The notes beneath the pieces are model-generated. The model was given only the letters and a program-made list of their open reading frames with translations. It was not told the DNA's origin and did not search any database. This document shows positions 47,401 through 56,105 of a DNA stretch of 64,000 nt, in pieces (positions within the stretch are counted from its first letter, which is position 1; each line of letters starts with the position of its first letter). The DNA comes from Chitinophaga sp. XS-30. Its GTDB lineage: Bacteria > Bacteroidota > Bacteroidia > Chitinophagales > Chitinophagaceae. Location: assembly GCF_008086345.1 (NCBI RefSeq), contig NZ_CP043006.1, positions 4,214,032-4,278,031 of the forward strand, read 5' to 3'. Both the position numbers and the translations under genes were made by a program.

Positions 47401-48492
47401 GGCACGGCGCGGGTAGAGCAAACGGCCAGAGAGATCGAAAGGGCTTTCCTGACGGGTTGTGACCGCAATGTGGCCCCGCTCCTGTTCTTCATCCCCTCCG
47501 GCGCCATTTGGGATGCGGGGTATATCGATGGGCTGAGCGATTCACACTGCATCATGCCTTACCGTTTTATCTATCCCGCAGGCCATCCCGGCCCGCAGCT
47601 CAGTCCTGACGGCTCTACCACCATTGGCTCGCTGGATGGTGTGCAGCTGTTCTGCTGGGATTGCAATCATGCCGATAATCCCAACTGCCGCCTGCAGTTC
47701 CGGATGGATGGCGGTGTATTGCATTATGATTATTTCAATGGCGGCGCCGGTGTTAAATTCAGCAGCAGCGATGGTATCACCCTGGGCCAGATGAGCAACG
47801 GCGATTATATGCTGTCCGATCACGACCTGCCCTTCGGTGGCCCGTTCGGCCTGACCAGCTTTATCATTGACTTCCTGTTAAGCCCGGCGGATATCGAGAT
47901 ACTGGACGAAAACGGCCTCCGAGCAGGAAATTTCAACAACAGGATATACAGCGAGATCCCCGGCTCACATCCCTGCTACCTGTTGCCCGGGGCGTATCTG
48001 TTGCCTGTCAACAGAAGTTACACCCGCCACATCGTTGGCAATGGCGCAGGGAACTACACGTTCAACAGCATCATGCCGGATGGCACAACGATCAAGCTGG
48101 AGAATGTGCAAACACAACCCGGCCACAGAGATTCGCTGATGGTGAATGCCGATGCTTCGCAGATCCGTTTTGCGCCACATATGGAGAAGGAATTTACGGT
48201 AACATTCTCCCGCCTGGTCGGCAACCAGATGCGGTCGCTGGCGATCAGCGGCGTTGGCGGCGGTCCCGGTACGGAAACGGACATCACCGTAGCGCCGGAC
48301 CTCAGCCTTTTCCGTCTCGGCAACCGAAGCTCGTTGAAGAATGTACAGGTGCAGGCGTTTTCGATTAACCGGACGAGCAATACGCCGGTCAATAAAAAAG
48401 TAAATGTGAGCCTGCCCAAGGATCACGACCTGGTGGTATCTGTGGGGAACTGGAATACCGTGAATTTGCAGGCCGAAGCTTTGGAATTTTAG
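44416..48492 (+). CDS. Large LamG / glycine-rich / IPT-TIG protein with probable papain-like domain
   Basis: 1358 residues without a signal peptide or membrane helix. About 1-190 is a LamG/concanavalin-like sandwich (FLVKKGFINMGRIPEVEKSG). About 190-470 is Lys-rich and unrecognised. About 495-680 is collagen-like/PGRS-like, with runs such as GGNGGNGGRGGDGGRGGNGG. About 700-870 holds two IPT/TIG Ig-like domains (FITEINPSEVFPGNNITLRG; ITISGKAFLAGASVLVNG). About 930-1100 resembles papain/C39-type cysteine hydrolases: Cys943 (GFCTSLASL), His1044 (SDSHCIMPYRF), Asp1082 (CWDCNHADN). The C-terminal 200 residues are beta-rich. The role is unknown; a secreted or surface hydrolase exported without a classic signal is one possibility. 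Confidence 0.8.
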   Translation: MKQLKTLMYVRAENNGAFDGSVHGSQVTLSGSIARAETENQFLVKKGFINMGRIPEVEKSGTFTLEAIVIPDAVKGSRQNIIESQSPPAALFIDAKGLLTGSVHIKGSGWKSLAAKTALTAGKTHRVRFSRDEAGKLALEVNDKAVASLKVTGTLEPVGKLGFRAGAGMDGRSYQFKGKIGDIIIREGAFTSAAWNTRVKAAKTLETKIKAKIGLNAIVNVIASLDESRARLQPVKEIMNAAGVEKISDLSTLQIKVPTSIPKGKVLIAPRKQKEVKVNWGKLATSFTQLTAAQKKQHLARYLPNRNSTAVLKTATAAAPAPLTPSRPVGTINATGLSSRLDALTVLNRTGVRLSREAISTSPTIEAFRSNISLNEVVQLTGTGLKLNNKETFLKQIAAFKPEAWPSLTENVRPLMLRTLPVNTSVIIAGVLDLTNTQVIIEPDVEKLYIIAERVICGSNANITWRRPGGSTPPRLDDPGLNGRGWNGIHTKSGSRHGLDGENGRAGASGISGAAGRNAPALEMWVKDLTNIPNIDLNGENGIKGGTGQRGGSGGDGADGSGGKRAWFFGWHCVSDPGDGGNGGNGGRGGDGGRGGNGGHGGGITIGVLDGTLATTVTNNAFRLKNQGGQRGRGGNGGSGGRGGSGGRSGNGETCRDARNGVSGAQGQPGATGADAALAGQDAENRFFQFSEDAWEELLTRPFITEINPSEVFPGNNITLRGTQFANNDRVIIDGVATLVPVINPDESITVTVPSNIAGGQKSVYVRRASDGTESNRVPLRIKPQLDTLPAALAPATDITISGKAFLAGASVLVNGAAIPASSVTPTQIIFLMPGTGGTGSSGGSVSVQVRNPDGMVSNSRTATKPRVLEIPFTYGIHNLPFNNFKDGIPSWGTFEDTFGAAEVWHELLDPVFGHPVLTAAYYVFYEHFLKGQDNGGLATGFCTSLASLVADKLWKGETNAITTTKASVHKMLTAIHGKLLSRESLIHFHDQSREGTARVEQTAREIERAFLTGCDRNVAPLLFFIPSGAIWDAGYIDGLSDSHCIMPYRFIYPAGHPGPQLSPDGSTTIGSLDGVQLFCWDCNHADNPNCRLQFRMDGGVLHYDYFNGGAGVKFSSSDGITLGQMSNGDYMLSDHDLPFGGPFGLTSFIIDFLLSPADIEILDENGLRAGNFNNRIYSEIPGSHPCYLLPGAYLLPVNRSYTRHIVGNGAGNYTFNSIMPDGTTIKLENVQTQPGHRDSLMVNADASQIRFAPHMEKEFTVTFSRLVGNQMRSLAISGVGGGPGTETDITVAPDLSLFRLGNRSSLKNVQVQAFSINRTSNTPVNKKVNVSLPKDHDLVVSVGNWNTVNLQAEALEF

Positions 48493-48509
48493 GGATATTG
48501 TGAATTGAA

Positions 48510-48618
48510 GGGGGCTGTCTCAAAAGTAATTTTACCCGTTTTTATCCGGGTACCTGATGGAAAGTATTTTCGTCTACGCGATTCTCCAGCCGATCAAATT
48601 ACTTTTGAGACAGCTCCC
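48510..48618. mobile_element. MITE-like element with 23-base terminal inverted repeats
   Basis: GGGGGCTGTCTCAAAAGTAATTT at 48510-48532 is matched in reverse at 48596-48618 with one mismatch. The 63-base interior has a further hairpin, TACCCG/CGGGTA (48533-48552), and no open frame. The ends resemble insertion-sequence termini (GGCTGTCTCAAAA type). No target duplication was clear. It lies between two convergent genes and is followed by TGTTTTTTATG, so it may also end transcription. Confidence 0.6.
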
Positions 48619-48635
48619 TGTTTTTTATGCCGGTT

Positions 48636-49025
48636 TTACAGCAGCCGCTCCAGGACTCCTTTACGTTTGACGATGTTTTTGTAGTCCCACTGGATCAGCC
48701 GCGATTTCTCCAGCCAGCGCTTCAGGTCGTCCGTATCGATCTGGCTTTCATCGGTGTAACGCGCTTCGGCAGCCTTGAAAGATCCTTCGGGGAGGAGGCC
48801 TTCTTCGTCAAAGGATTGGCCGCTCCAGAATAACAATCTGACACTGTCTTTCAGTTTGCTATAGCCAACGATCGGGTTGCCGTTCAAAAACCAGACAGGG
48901 TGCCGGTGCCAGATCTTGCTTTCCGCTTCAGACAAATGTTTATCGATCTCCTGCGCCAGTTTTTGGCAGATTACCTTGTCTGTGTTGGATTGGGAGTCGT
49001 TGTAGGATTTTATTTCTTTATTCAT
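48636..49025 (-). CDS. DUF1801 domain-containing protein
   Basis: 129 residues, cytosolic, single domain with the YdhG/DUF1801 fold. Features are ESKIWHRHPVWFLNGNPIVG, KDSVRLLFWSGQSFDEEGLL and the C-terminal KRWLEKSRLIQWDYKNIVKR. The function is unknown; relatives are small iron- or stress-linked proteins of the CyaY-like fold. The start at 49025 (MNKEIKSYN) is preferred over 49034. It stands alone, with a 257-base gap to the next sigma-factor gene that is AT-rich and holds that gene's promoter region. Confidence 0.85.
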   Translation of the reverse strand: MNKEIKSYNDSQSNTDKVICQKLAQEIDKHLSEAESKIWHRHPVWFLNGNPIVGYSKLKDSVRLLFWSGQSFDEEGLLPEGSFKAAEARYTDESQIDTDDLKRWLEKSRLIQWDYKNIVKRKGVLERLL

Positions 49026-49253
49026 TGGCTTCAATTTTAGTATTCATAAAGTGGTTTAAAAATAAATTGAAAAAACCAGTCTGCTTTGTACATCTAACCT
49101 AAGAAAAATAGTGCGTTCCCCCTCAACTCTGCTGACATAAATGTATCCGGTACATCTATTATATAAAAAAGAACCGGAATTTTCCCACATCACTATAGGA
49201 TTATCTTTATTTAAACTTACATATACGCTGTAATTTCCGACATCATTATTTTA

Positions 49254-49261
49254 TATATTTG
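49254..49261 (+). promoter_or_regulatory. Candidate -7 promoter element of the second ECF sigma gene
   Basis: TATATTTG matches TAnnTTTG, 30 bases before the ATG at 49292. No TTTG at the -33 position. The same arrangement is seen before the other two ECF sigma genes. Confidence 0.4.
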
Positions 49262-49291
49262 ACCAGTAATCAGGTTGGCGAACCAAAATCT

Positions 49292-49882
49292 ATGAGAGTA
49301 CTACCAGATACCACAGACGAAGCATTATGCGCGATGATCCGTGATGGAGATCAAGCGGCTTTCAGTATTTTATACGATAGGTACCGCAACCAGGTCTATG
49401 GTTATGCGTTGAAGCTCTGCTGCTCACCGGAAGTAGCGCTGGACGCAGTGCAGGAGGTATTCATGAAGATATGGGTCCGTCACGAAGCGCTGGACCCATC
49501 ACGCCATCTGAAGGCCTATCTGTTCCGATCCGCCCGGAACTATGTGTTCGACTATCTGAAAAAGGCCGTCCATGACGAGAAATTCCGTAAATGGTTCCTG
49601 CATATTTACGAAGAGGGCCTTAACCTCTCCGAACACCAGCTTTATACCAAACAACTTGAGCATCTGCAGATGAATGCAATATCGTGCCTGCCTGCCCAGC
49701 GGCAATTGATCTACAAAATGAGCAAGATGGATGGCCTCAGCAATCAGGAAATCGCGGGGCGTCTCGGTATCTCCGTTAACACCGTCCGGGACCAGCTGGT
49801 AAAGGCCTCCCGTTTCGTCAGGGGATATCTCCTGCGGTATGCTGATATTGCCGTACTACTGGCTGTTTTCCGTATTCTTTAA
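49292..49882 (+). CDS. RNA polymerase ECF sigma-70 factor, second Sus-type locus
   Basis: 196 residues. Region 2: FSILYDRYRNQVYGYALKLC and DAVQEVFMKIWVRHEALDPS. Region 4: LPAQRQLIYKMSKMDGLSNQ and EIAGRLGISVNTVRDQLVKA. The tail is hydrophobic (YLLRYADIAVLLAVFRIL), as in the first locus. ATG 49292 is preferred over TTG 49259. It begins the sigma-FecR-SusC-SusD series on the plus strand and should be held by the FecR protein 79 bases downstream. Confidence 0.95.
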   Translation: MRVLPDTTDEALCAMIRDGDQAAFSILYDRYRNQVYGYALKLCCSPEVALDAVQEVFMKIWVRHEALDPSRHLKAYLFRSARNYVFDYLKKAVHDEKFRKWFLHIYEEGLNLSEHQLYTKQLEHLQMNAISCLPAQRQLIYKMSKMDGLSNQEIAGRLGISVNTVRDQLVKASRFVRGYLLRYADIAVLLAVFRIL

Positions 49883-49961
49883 CTACTGCCGGAAAAAAAA
49901 GTTAGCCCCGGATCGTCCTGACTGTTTCTTCAATCGTATTGTTATATATCAGCTCAACCCA

Positions 49962-50912
49962 ATGTCGGAGGATCAAAACGAAATAAAAAAAATATTCATC
50001 AGGCTGGCAGATGGAAAAAGTACGCCGGAGGAGCGTGCGCAGTTGCTTGCATACCTGCAGCATCAGCCTTCCCTCAATGCCATTCCCACTGTGGAGGAGC
50101 TACCGCCTGACGAAAGCTGGCCGGTTATGCCTGATTGGGCCGCGGAAGCTGTATTGACCTCTATTCTTAACCTCCCGGTCACCACCCCGGTAATCCCGCT
50201 CTGGAAACGGACCTGGATAAAGATTGCGGCAGCCGTCATACCCGTGGCCGGTATTGCCTTGCTCGTGACATTGCAATACAACCGGAAAAACAATCTCAGA
50301 CATTATTCAAACAGTTCCAGGGCAGTACAGACCATCCAATTGGGAGACGGCACAGTGATCAGCCTGAACCAACGGGCCCGTCTTTCTGTAAACACCAGCA
50401 ACCGCGAAGTGTGGTTACAGGGCGAGGCGTTCTTTTCTGTTAAACAACAGGCTGCAAAACCCTTCATTGTGCATGCATCGGGTTCGCTTGACGTCACCGT
50501 GCTCGGCACTGCATTTAATGTGAATGCAAAGGATGAAAAAACACAGGTAGTACTGAATTCGGGAAGTATAAAAGTTGACGCCGGAGAACAAACCATGATC
50601 TTGCAACCTGGCGAAATGGCGGACTATAACACTTCCACACAGAGGCTCTCCAGGCAAAAGGCGGATACCCTGCTTTACACTTCCTGGAAATACGATCTGA
50701 TTGCTTTCAGGGGAGACCCTTTGAGCGTTGTCATGCAAAAACTCGGAGAACAATATGGACATGAAGTGGTGTTTGATTATCCTGATGCAGCTAACCTGCC
50801 TTTTACCGGGTACCTTGCATCTAACGATCTGCAGCAGGCATTGACAACGCTTGAACAAACTTTCGCGCTCAATATTCAATTACAAAATAACCGGTTATAC
50901 GTCAAGAAATAG
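49962..50912 (+). CDS. FecR family anti-sigma factor, second Sus-type locus
   Basis: 316 residues, beginning MSEDQNEIKKIFIRLADGKS. One membrane helix near 85-105 (WIKIAAAVIPVAGIALLVTL) separates the cytosolic sigma-binding part from the periplasmic FecR domain (AVQTIQLGDGTVISLNQRAR, VWLQGEAFFSVKQQAAKPFI) and a DUF4974-type C-terminus. An open frame upstream to 49839 overlaps the sigma gene and is not family-like. SusC follows after 28 bases. Confidence 0.94.
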   Translation: MSEDQNEIKKIFIRLADGKSTPEERAQLLAYLQHQPSLNAIPTVEELPPDESWPVMPDWAAEAVLTSILNLPVTTPVIPLWKRTWIKIAAAVIPVAGIALLVTLQYNRKNNLRHYSNSSRAVQTIQLGDGTVISLNQRARLSVNTSNREVWLQGEAFFSVKQQAAKPFIVHASGSLDVTVLGTAFNVNAKDEKTQVVLNSGSIKVDAGEQTMILQPGEMADYNTSTQRLSRQKADTLLYTSWKYDLIAFRGDPLSVVMQKLGEQYGHEVVFDYPDAANLPFTGYLASNDLQQALTTLEQTFALNIQLQNNRLYVKK

Positions 50913-50940
50913 CATCCTTCCAATATTCAAAACTTCAACT

Positions 50941-53900
50941 ATGAGAAAATCAAGATCAGTCTTTTTTCGGCTGATACCAGCTATTGCATGGCTGTTGTTC
51001 CTGCAGTTGCCGGCTGCCCGGTCAGGCGCCGGCGGCGTACTCAACACACAGCCGGCGACCGTATCACTTGTGTCGGTCATCAATGAGCTGGAAAGCCGAT
51101 TCGATGTCCGTTTCAACTACAACACCGAACTACTGAAAGGAAAACAGATTACGGCGCCGGACAAACGAGCATTCAAAGCAGCGAATATTGAAACGGTGCT
51201 GAACAAGTACATCCAGCCGCTGGGCCTTGTTTGCCAAAGGATCGCCGGCAGGTTGTATGTTGTCAAATCAGAGCAGCAGGAAGCCGCCGGGCTGCCCCGG
51301 TATCTATCAGCAGAAACGCAGCAAATACCTGTAAAGGGAATTGTGAAAGACTCAGCGGGTAACGTATTACCGGGTGTGAGCATACATATAAAGGGCAGTT
51401 CCAAAGGAACCACCACCGATGCCAATGGCCGTTTCAACCTGGAGTTGGTCAATGACGGCGATGTGCTGGTCTTCAGCCTGATCGGGTACACTACAGTTGA
51501 ACATACGGTAAGCGGCCAACAGCCCGTCGAAATCACATTGATGGAGTCTGCCATCTCACTGGATCAGTTCGTAGTCACAGCACTGGGAATCAGGCGGCAG
51601 GAAAAAGCGCTTGGTTATGCTGTGCAAAAGGTACAAGGCGATGCCGTACAAACGGTGAAAGGGGTGGATGTAGCCACCTCGCTAACCGGACAGGTGTCAG
51701 GGCTTGTGGTCAAAAATTCGACCGAGTTCTTTGCCCGGCCCACAATAGAGCTGCGGGGTGAAAGTGCTTTGCTGGTGATAGATGGCGTACCCTATGGCAA
51801 CACCAACCTCCGGGATCTCCCGACAGACGACATCGAAAGCATGGATATCCTCAAAGGGCCCACTGCATCAGCATTATACGGCTCCAGGGCCGCGGGGGGC
51901 GTAATCCTCATTACCACAAAAAAGGGGGCTGGACGCGGGCTTGCTGTAGCTGTCAATAGTAACACGATGTTGCAAAACGGTTTCCTGGCCATTCCAAAAA
52001 CACAAAGCGCTTACGGCCGCGGACAGAACGGAGAGATTGACAATGATTACGTATGGGGGCCAAGACTTGGCATAGGTAAAACCGCGCGTGACTGGAACCC
52101 GGAAACCAAACAATTTGAAGACGACCGACCTCTCAATTCCATCGGAAAGGATAACCTGCGGAATTTCATGGAGCCTGGCGTGATCACCAACAATAATATC
52201 AACGTATCCCAAAGCGGCCAGTACGGCAGTTTCCGGGCTTCACTGAACCATATATACAATAAAGGCCAGTTTCCCAATGCGAAGCTGAACATGTTCAACT
52301 TCACACTGGGTGGAGAACTAAAGGCCACCGATAAATTCACGCTGGAAAGCCATGTGGGCATCAGCAGAAGAACAGCACCGCAAATCTGGGGCTCCGGATA
52401 TGGCAACCAGGGCTATATTTATCAGCTTACAATGTGGACCGGACCGGAATATGATATCCGACAGTACCGTGACTACTGGAAAGTACCTTACCAGACACAA
52501 AACTGGATGTACACCAACTGGTACGACAATCCTTATCTCATTGCCTACGAAAAGCTCAACGGTATTCAGCAAAGTACGGTGAACGCCAGCCTTACTGCCA
52601 ACTACAAATTCACACCAGAACTGAATTTGCTGCTGCGAATCGGTTATGATGTGTATGATAACAAGGAGACCTTTTCCAACCCGACTGCCAATATCTATTC
52701 CACCCGCGGAGGCTGGAATGCGCGAGGGCTTTACCGGATCGACAAGGACTATGGCTGGAGTACAAATGATGATATCATGCTGAGCTACCAGAAAAAAGTG
52801 AGCGACTTCACCATCGACCTCATGGCCGGGAGCACCATCTATTATTGGGTAGATGAAAGCCTTTCCGCCGCCACCAGGAATGGACTGACCTCTCCCACTT
52901 TCTACTCACTCGCCGGTTCCGTTGAACCGCCCACGATCACACCGGGTTACGCCAGAAGGCAAGTAAACAGTCTCTATGGCAGGGCCGCCATCGGCTGGAG
53001 AAACGCCGTGTTCGTTGAAGCAACAGGCCGCAACGACTGGAACTCCGCGCAGCCGGAAGAGAACCGGGATTACTTTTATCCATCTATCGGCTCCAGCATC
53101 GTCTTGTCAGAACTAATTGAAATGCCGGCTTTCGCTGATATGTGGAAGATCCGGGGCTCCTGGGCAACATTCAAAACTCCCGCCGATGTCTATGCCATCA
53201 ACCGCCTGTATTCTACCACCACTTCCGCATGGAATACGTTAAACTCGGCCAGCTATCCCGGCAACCTGCTGGGAGCAAGTCTGCTGCCCAGCTCGCAACG
53301 CACCTGGGAGATCGGTACCGCTGCTTATCTTTTCAAAAAACGCCTGAATCTGGACATAACATATTTCAACAAGTATTACTACAATCGTCAGATATCCGTT
53401 TCCATCCCCAACTCCTCCGGATTTTCCAGCACATTGGTCAATACTGACGAAACATATGTCCGTAAAGGAATAGAGATCACCCTCTCGGGGTCGGTAATCA
53501 AAAAACGGAAATTTGAATGGGTATCCACTATCAATTTTTCCAACCAGCATCGCTATTATAAAAACCTGGATTCCGTGTACTCCGCAAAAAGTCCCTGGGT
53601 AAAAAAGGGAGAACGGCTCGACGCTTATACCGACTACTATTGGCTGAGAGATCCACAGGGTAATGTAATTCACAATAACGGCTATCCCGTTGAAAGCGAC
53701 TATGTAATGAAATACGGATACAGGGACCCCAACTTCAGCTTTGGTTTTATCAACACGTTCCAGTTCGGGAATTTTATGATGGGATTGAATATTGACGGGC
53801 GTATTGGCGGTTTGATGTATAACTATATCAACGACAAGATGTTTGATACCGGAACACATCCTGACACAGACAATTCCTGGCGTTACGATGAAGTGGTGAA

Positions 53901-54288
53901 CGGGAAAACAAACTATGTCGGCAACGGCGTAAAGGTTACTTCCGGAAGCGTTACTTATGACAACTTTGGTAACATAGTTAGCGATACGCGCAAATACGAG
54001 ACGAATGATACGGAGGTTTCTTATCAGGATTATACGCAGAACTTCCGGGCGGGTGATTATGGCGTGCAAAAGAAATCTTTTGTCAAGGTCCGTGAAATGT
54101 CTTTAGGATACCGGATCCCAGCTAGTGTGCTCGGCAAATTCCTCATCAGGAATGCATCTGTTTCCATCACCGCGCAGAACCTCTTTCTGTTTACGAAATT
54201 CAGGTTCTCTGATCCGGATGTGGACGATGAAAACCTCAACTCGCCCTCGCAACGGATGATCGGCATTAACTTCAAGGCAGGGTTTTGA
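50941..54288 (+). CDS. SusC/RagA family TonB-dependent receptor with STN domain, second locus
   Basis: 1115 residues. Signal peptide (RLIPAIAWLLFLQLPAARSG), STN domain (about 35-105: SLVSVINELESRFDVRFNYN), carboxypeptidase-like domain (GIVKDSAGNVLPGVSIHIKG), plug (VDVATSLTGQVSGLVVKNST; SMDILKGPTASALYGSRAAG) and the barrel. The STN domain again marks it as signal transducer to FecR. Its ligand is unknown, as no polysaccharide enzyme lies in this operon. The stop is 29 bases before the SusD-like start. Confidence 0.96.
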   Translation: MRKSRSVFFRLIPAIAWLLFLQLPAARSGAGGVLNTQPATVSLVSVINELESRFDVRFNYNTELLKGKQITAPDKRAFKAANIETVLNKYIQPLGLVCQRIAGRLYVVKSEQQEAAGLPRYLSAETQQIPVKGIVKDSAGNVLPGVSIHIKGSSKGTTTDANGRFNLELVNDGDVLVFSLIGYTTVEHTVSGQQPVEITLMESAISLDQFVVTALGIRRQEKALGYAVQKVQGDAVQTVKGVDVATSLTGQVSGLVVKNSTEFFARPTIELRGESALLVIDGVPYGNTNLRDLPTDDIESMDILKGPTASALYGSRAAGGVILITTKKGAGRGLAVAVNSNTMLQNGFLAIPKTQSAYGRGQNGEIDNDYVWGPRLGIGKTARDWNPETKQFEDDRPLNSIGKDNLRNFMEPGVITNNNINVSQSGQYGSFRASLNHIYNKGQFPNAKLNMFNFTLGGELKATDKFTLESHVGISRRTAPQIWGSGYGNQGYIYQLTMWTGPEYDIRQYRDYWKVPYQTQNWMYTNWYDNPYLIAYEKLNGIQQSTVNASLTANYKFTPELNLLLRIGYDVYDNKETFSNPTANIYSTRGGWNARGLYRIDKDYGWSTNDDIMLSYQKKVSDFTIDLMAGSTIYYWVDESLSAATRNGLTSPTFYSLAGSVEPPTITPGYARRQVNSLYGRAAIGWRNAVFVEATGRNDWNSAQPEENRDYFYPSIGSSIVLSELIEMPAFADMWKIRGSWATFKTPADVYAINRLYSTTTSAWNTLNSASYPGNLLGASLLPSSQRTWEIGTAAYLFKKRLNLDITYFNKYYYNRQISVSIPNSSGFSSTLVNTDETYVRKGIEITLSGSVIKKRKFEWVSTINFSNQHRYYKNLDSVYSAKSPWVKKGERLDAYTDYYWLRDPQGNVIHNNGYPVESDYVMKYGYRDPNFSFGFINTFQFGNFMMGLNIDGRIGGLMYNYINDKMFDTGTHPDTDNSWRYDEVVNGKTNYVGNGVKVTSGSVTYDNFGNIVSDTRKYETNDTEVSYQDYTQNFRAGDYGVQKKSFVKVREMSLGYRIPASVLGKFLIRNASVSITAQNLFLFTKFRFSDPDVDDENLNSPSQRMIGINFKAGF

Positions 54289-54317
54289 TCAGCATCATTT
54301 TATCAAAACATTACAAC

Positions 54318-55877
54318 ATGAAACATACAAAGCTCAAATATATTTTATCGATCCCGCTGGCGATGGCGATTGGGTCAGGATGTTCGAAGTTTAACGAGAT
54401 CAATACCAATCCCAACAAGACCACACAAGTTACGTCTGCCATGCTGGCCACCAACATAATCCTGAGCATAACAAAGAACAGTATCGGCAGTACAAAAGGA
54501 TTCATGCAACCATACCTGCTTGGTAAATACCTCACCTGGGGTGAGGGACAGGAAAATCTGCAATACAACAGGCTTGGAAGAAGCAGTTTTGACCGCCTGA
54601 CCTTATTACGGAATGTTCCGCCTATGATAGCGGCTGCGCAAAATGAAGGCCAGCAACGGTCCTTTAAAGCGCTGGGACATTTCGTACGGGCGTGGCAGTT
54701 CTTCCACACCACCATGCAGGTAGGTGACATCCCATACACAGAGGCCGTAAAAGGAGAAACCGATAATATCATCCAGCCGCGCTACGACACGCAAAAAGAA
54801 GTATTTATGGGCATCATTAACGAACTGGATAGCGCCAACAATCTCTTTGCGCAAGGCGCCGACTTTTCCGGGGACCCTGTTTACAACGGAAAAGCCGATA
54901 ACTGGCGGAGGCTGGCCAACAGTTTTCAGTTGCATGTGCTGATGAATCTGCACCGAAAAACAGGAGATGCCGATCTGGATGTAATAAACCGCTTCCGGGA
55001 GATCGCAACCAACCGTCCGCTGATGCGCAGCTACGAAGATAATTTCGCGCTGGCCTATAATGCGACGGCCGGCCAGAACTATCCCTGGTCCGATGTGCCG
55101 GCGGGTTCAGGAAATTCTTTTGTAAAATCAAACTACACCATGCTTTCAGCTACCCTCATCGACCCGATGAAGGCAATGAACGATCGCCGGCTCTTTTATT
55201 ACGCCAAGCCCTCTCCCGTTAAAATTGCGGGAGGCATGCAGCCATCCGACTGGAACGCATACCGCGGTGCAGAACCCTCAGATGCATTCCCTGTGCTGCA
55301 GGATATGCGCGTGTCAAAAGATTACTCAGACCTGAATAACCGGTACGTAAACCTCGTGAATGCCGAACCGGTGAGCGTATTTAGCTACCAGGAGCAGCAA
55401 TTCATCCTGTCAGAAGCCGCTGTCCGCGGATGGATAACGGGAACACCTGCGCAGGAATACTACGCCGCCGGCATTACCAACGCTATGAAATTCACGGCGG
55501 CATATACGCCCGATCTCACCGACTATCATCACAACATGAAGATCGATGATGCATATATACAGGACTATATTACGGCCAACACCCTGACCGGCAGCGAACA
55601 GAACCAACTGAAGCAGATCATCACGCAAAAGTATATCGCCGGATTTCTGCAGGGATGCAATTACAATGCCTGGTATGAACAACGGCGTACGGGATATCCG
55701 GAGTTCGTGCTGAATTCCAGTACCAACCTGAATACTCCCACCACGCAATTCCCCTTACGGTGGCTTTATCCTTCCAACGAACTGAGCTATAATACCAAAA
55801 ATCTTGATCAGGCCATCCAGCGGCAATTCAGCGAAGGTGATAACGTGAACGGGGTGATGTGGATATTGAAAGACTGA
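54318..55877 (+). CDS. SusD/RagB family lipoprotein, second locus
   Basis: 519 residues with lipoprotein signal (GSGC, Cys22). It belongs to the SusD-like group typified by KFNEINTNPNKTTQVTSAML at the N-terminus and by YNAWYEQRRTGYPEFVLN and FPLRWLYPSNELSYNTKNLD near the end. It partners the SusC protein just upstream. No SusE-type or enzyme gene follows; instead a long hairpin ends the operon. Confidence 0.93.
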   Translation: MKHTKLKYILSIPLAMAIGSGCSKFNEINTNPNKTTQVTSAMLATNIILSITKNSIGSTKGFMQPYLLGKYLTWGEGQENLQYNRLGRSSFDRLTLLRNVPPMIAAAQNEGQQRSFKALGHFVRAWQFFHTTMQVGDIPYTEAVKGETDNIIQPRYDTQKEVFMGIINELDSANNLFAQGADFSGDPVYNGKADNWRRLANSFQLHVLMNLHRKTGDADLDVINRFREIATNRPLMRSYEDNFALAYNATAGQNYPWSDVPAGSGNSFVKSNYTMLSATLIDPMKAMNDRRLFYYAKPSPVKIAGGMQPSDWNAYRGAEPSDAFPVLQDMRVSKDYSDLNNRYVNLVNAEPVSVFSYQEQQFILSEAAVRGWITGTPAQEYYAAGITNAMKFTAAYTPDLTDYHHNMKIDDAYIQDYITANTLTGSEQNQLKQIITQKYIAGFLQGCNYNAWYEQRRTGYPEFVLNSSTNLNTPTTQFPLRWLYPSNELSYNTKNLDQAIQRQFSEGDNVNGVMWILKD

Positions 55878-55985
55878 TAAATTATCAAGGCAGTCCCGGT
55901 GAGATTGTTGTGACTTAGATTCCGTCGTAGACATTGTATGACAGGAGGGTGATGAAGATCAACAAGCGACCTGTCTCTCATCACT

Positions 55986-56030
55986 GTAAAGCAAAGGTTG
56001 TCCGGGATATCCGGATAACCTTTGCTTTAC
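55986..56030 (+). terminator. Long perfect hairpin after the second Sus-type locus
   Basis: A 20-base arm, GTAAAGCAAAGGTTGTCCGG, pairs with 56011-56030 across GATAT with one mismatch, followed by AATTTCTTCC. It sits 108 bases after the SusD stop and before the convergent GH2 gene, so it may act in both directions. Confidence 0.8.
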
Positions 56031-56105
56031 AATTTCTTCCTTCTTTCACCGACTATACAATATCCTGCCGTTGCTCCCCTGGTTTATGATACCCGGCGAC
56101 ATTAC

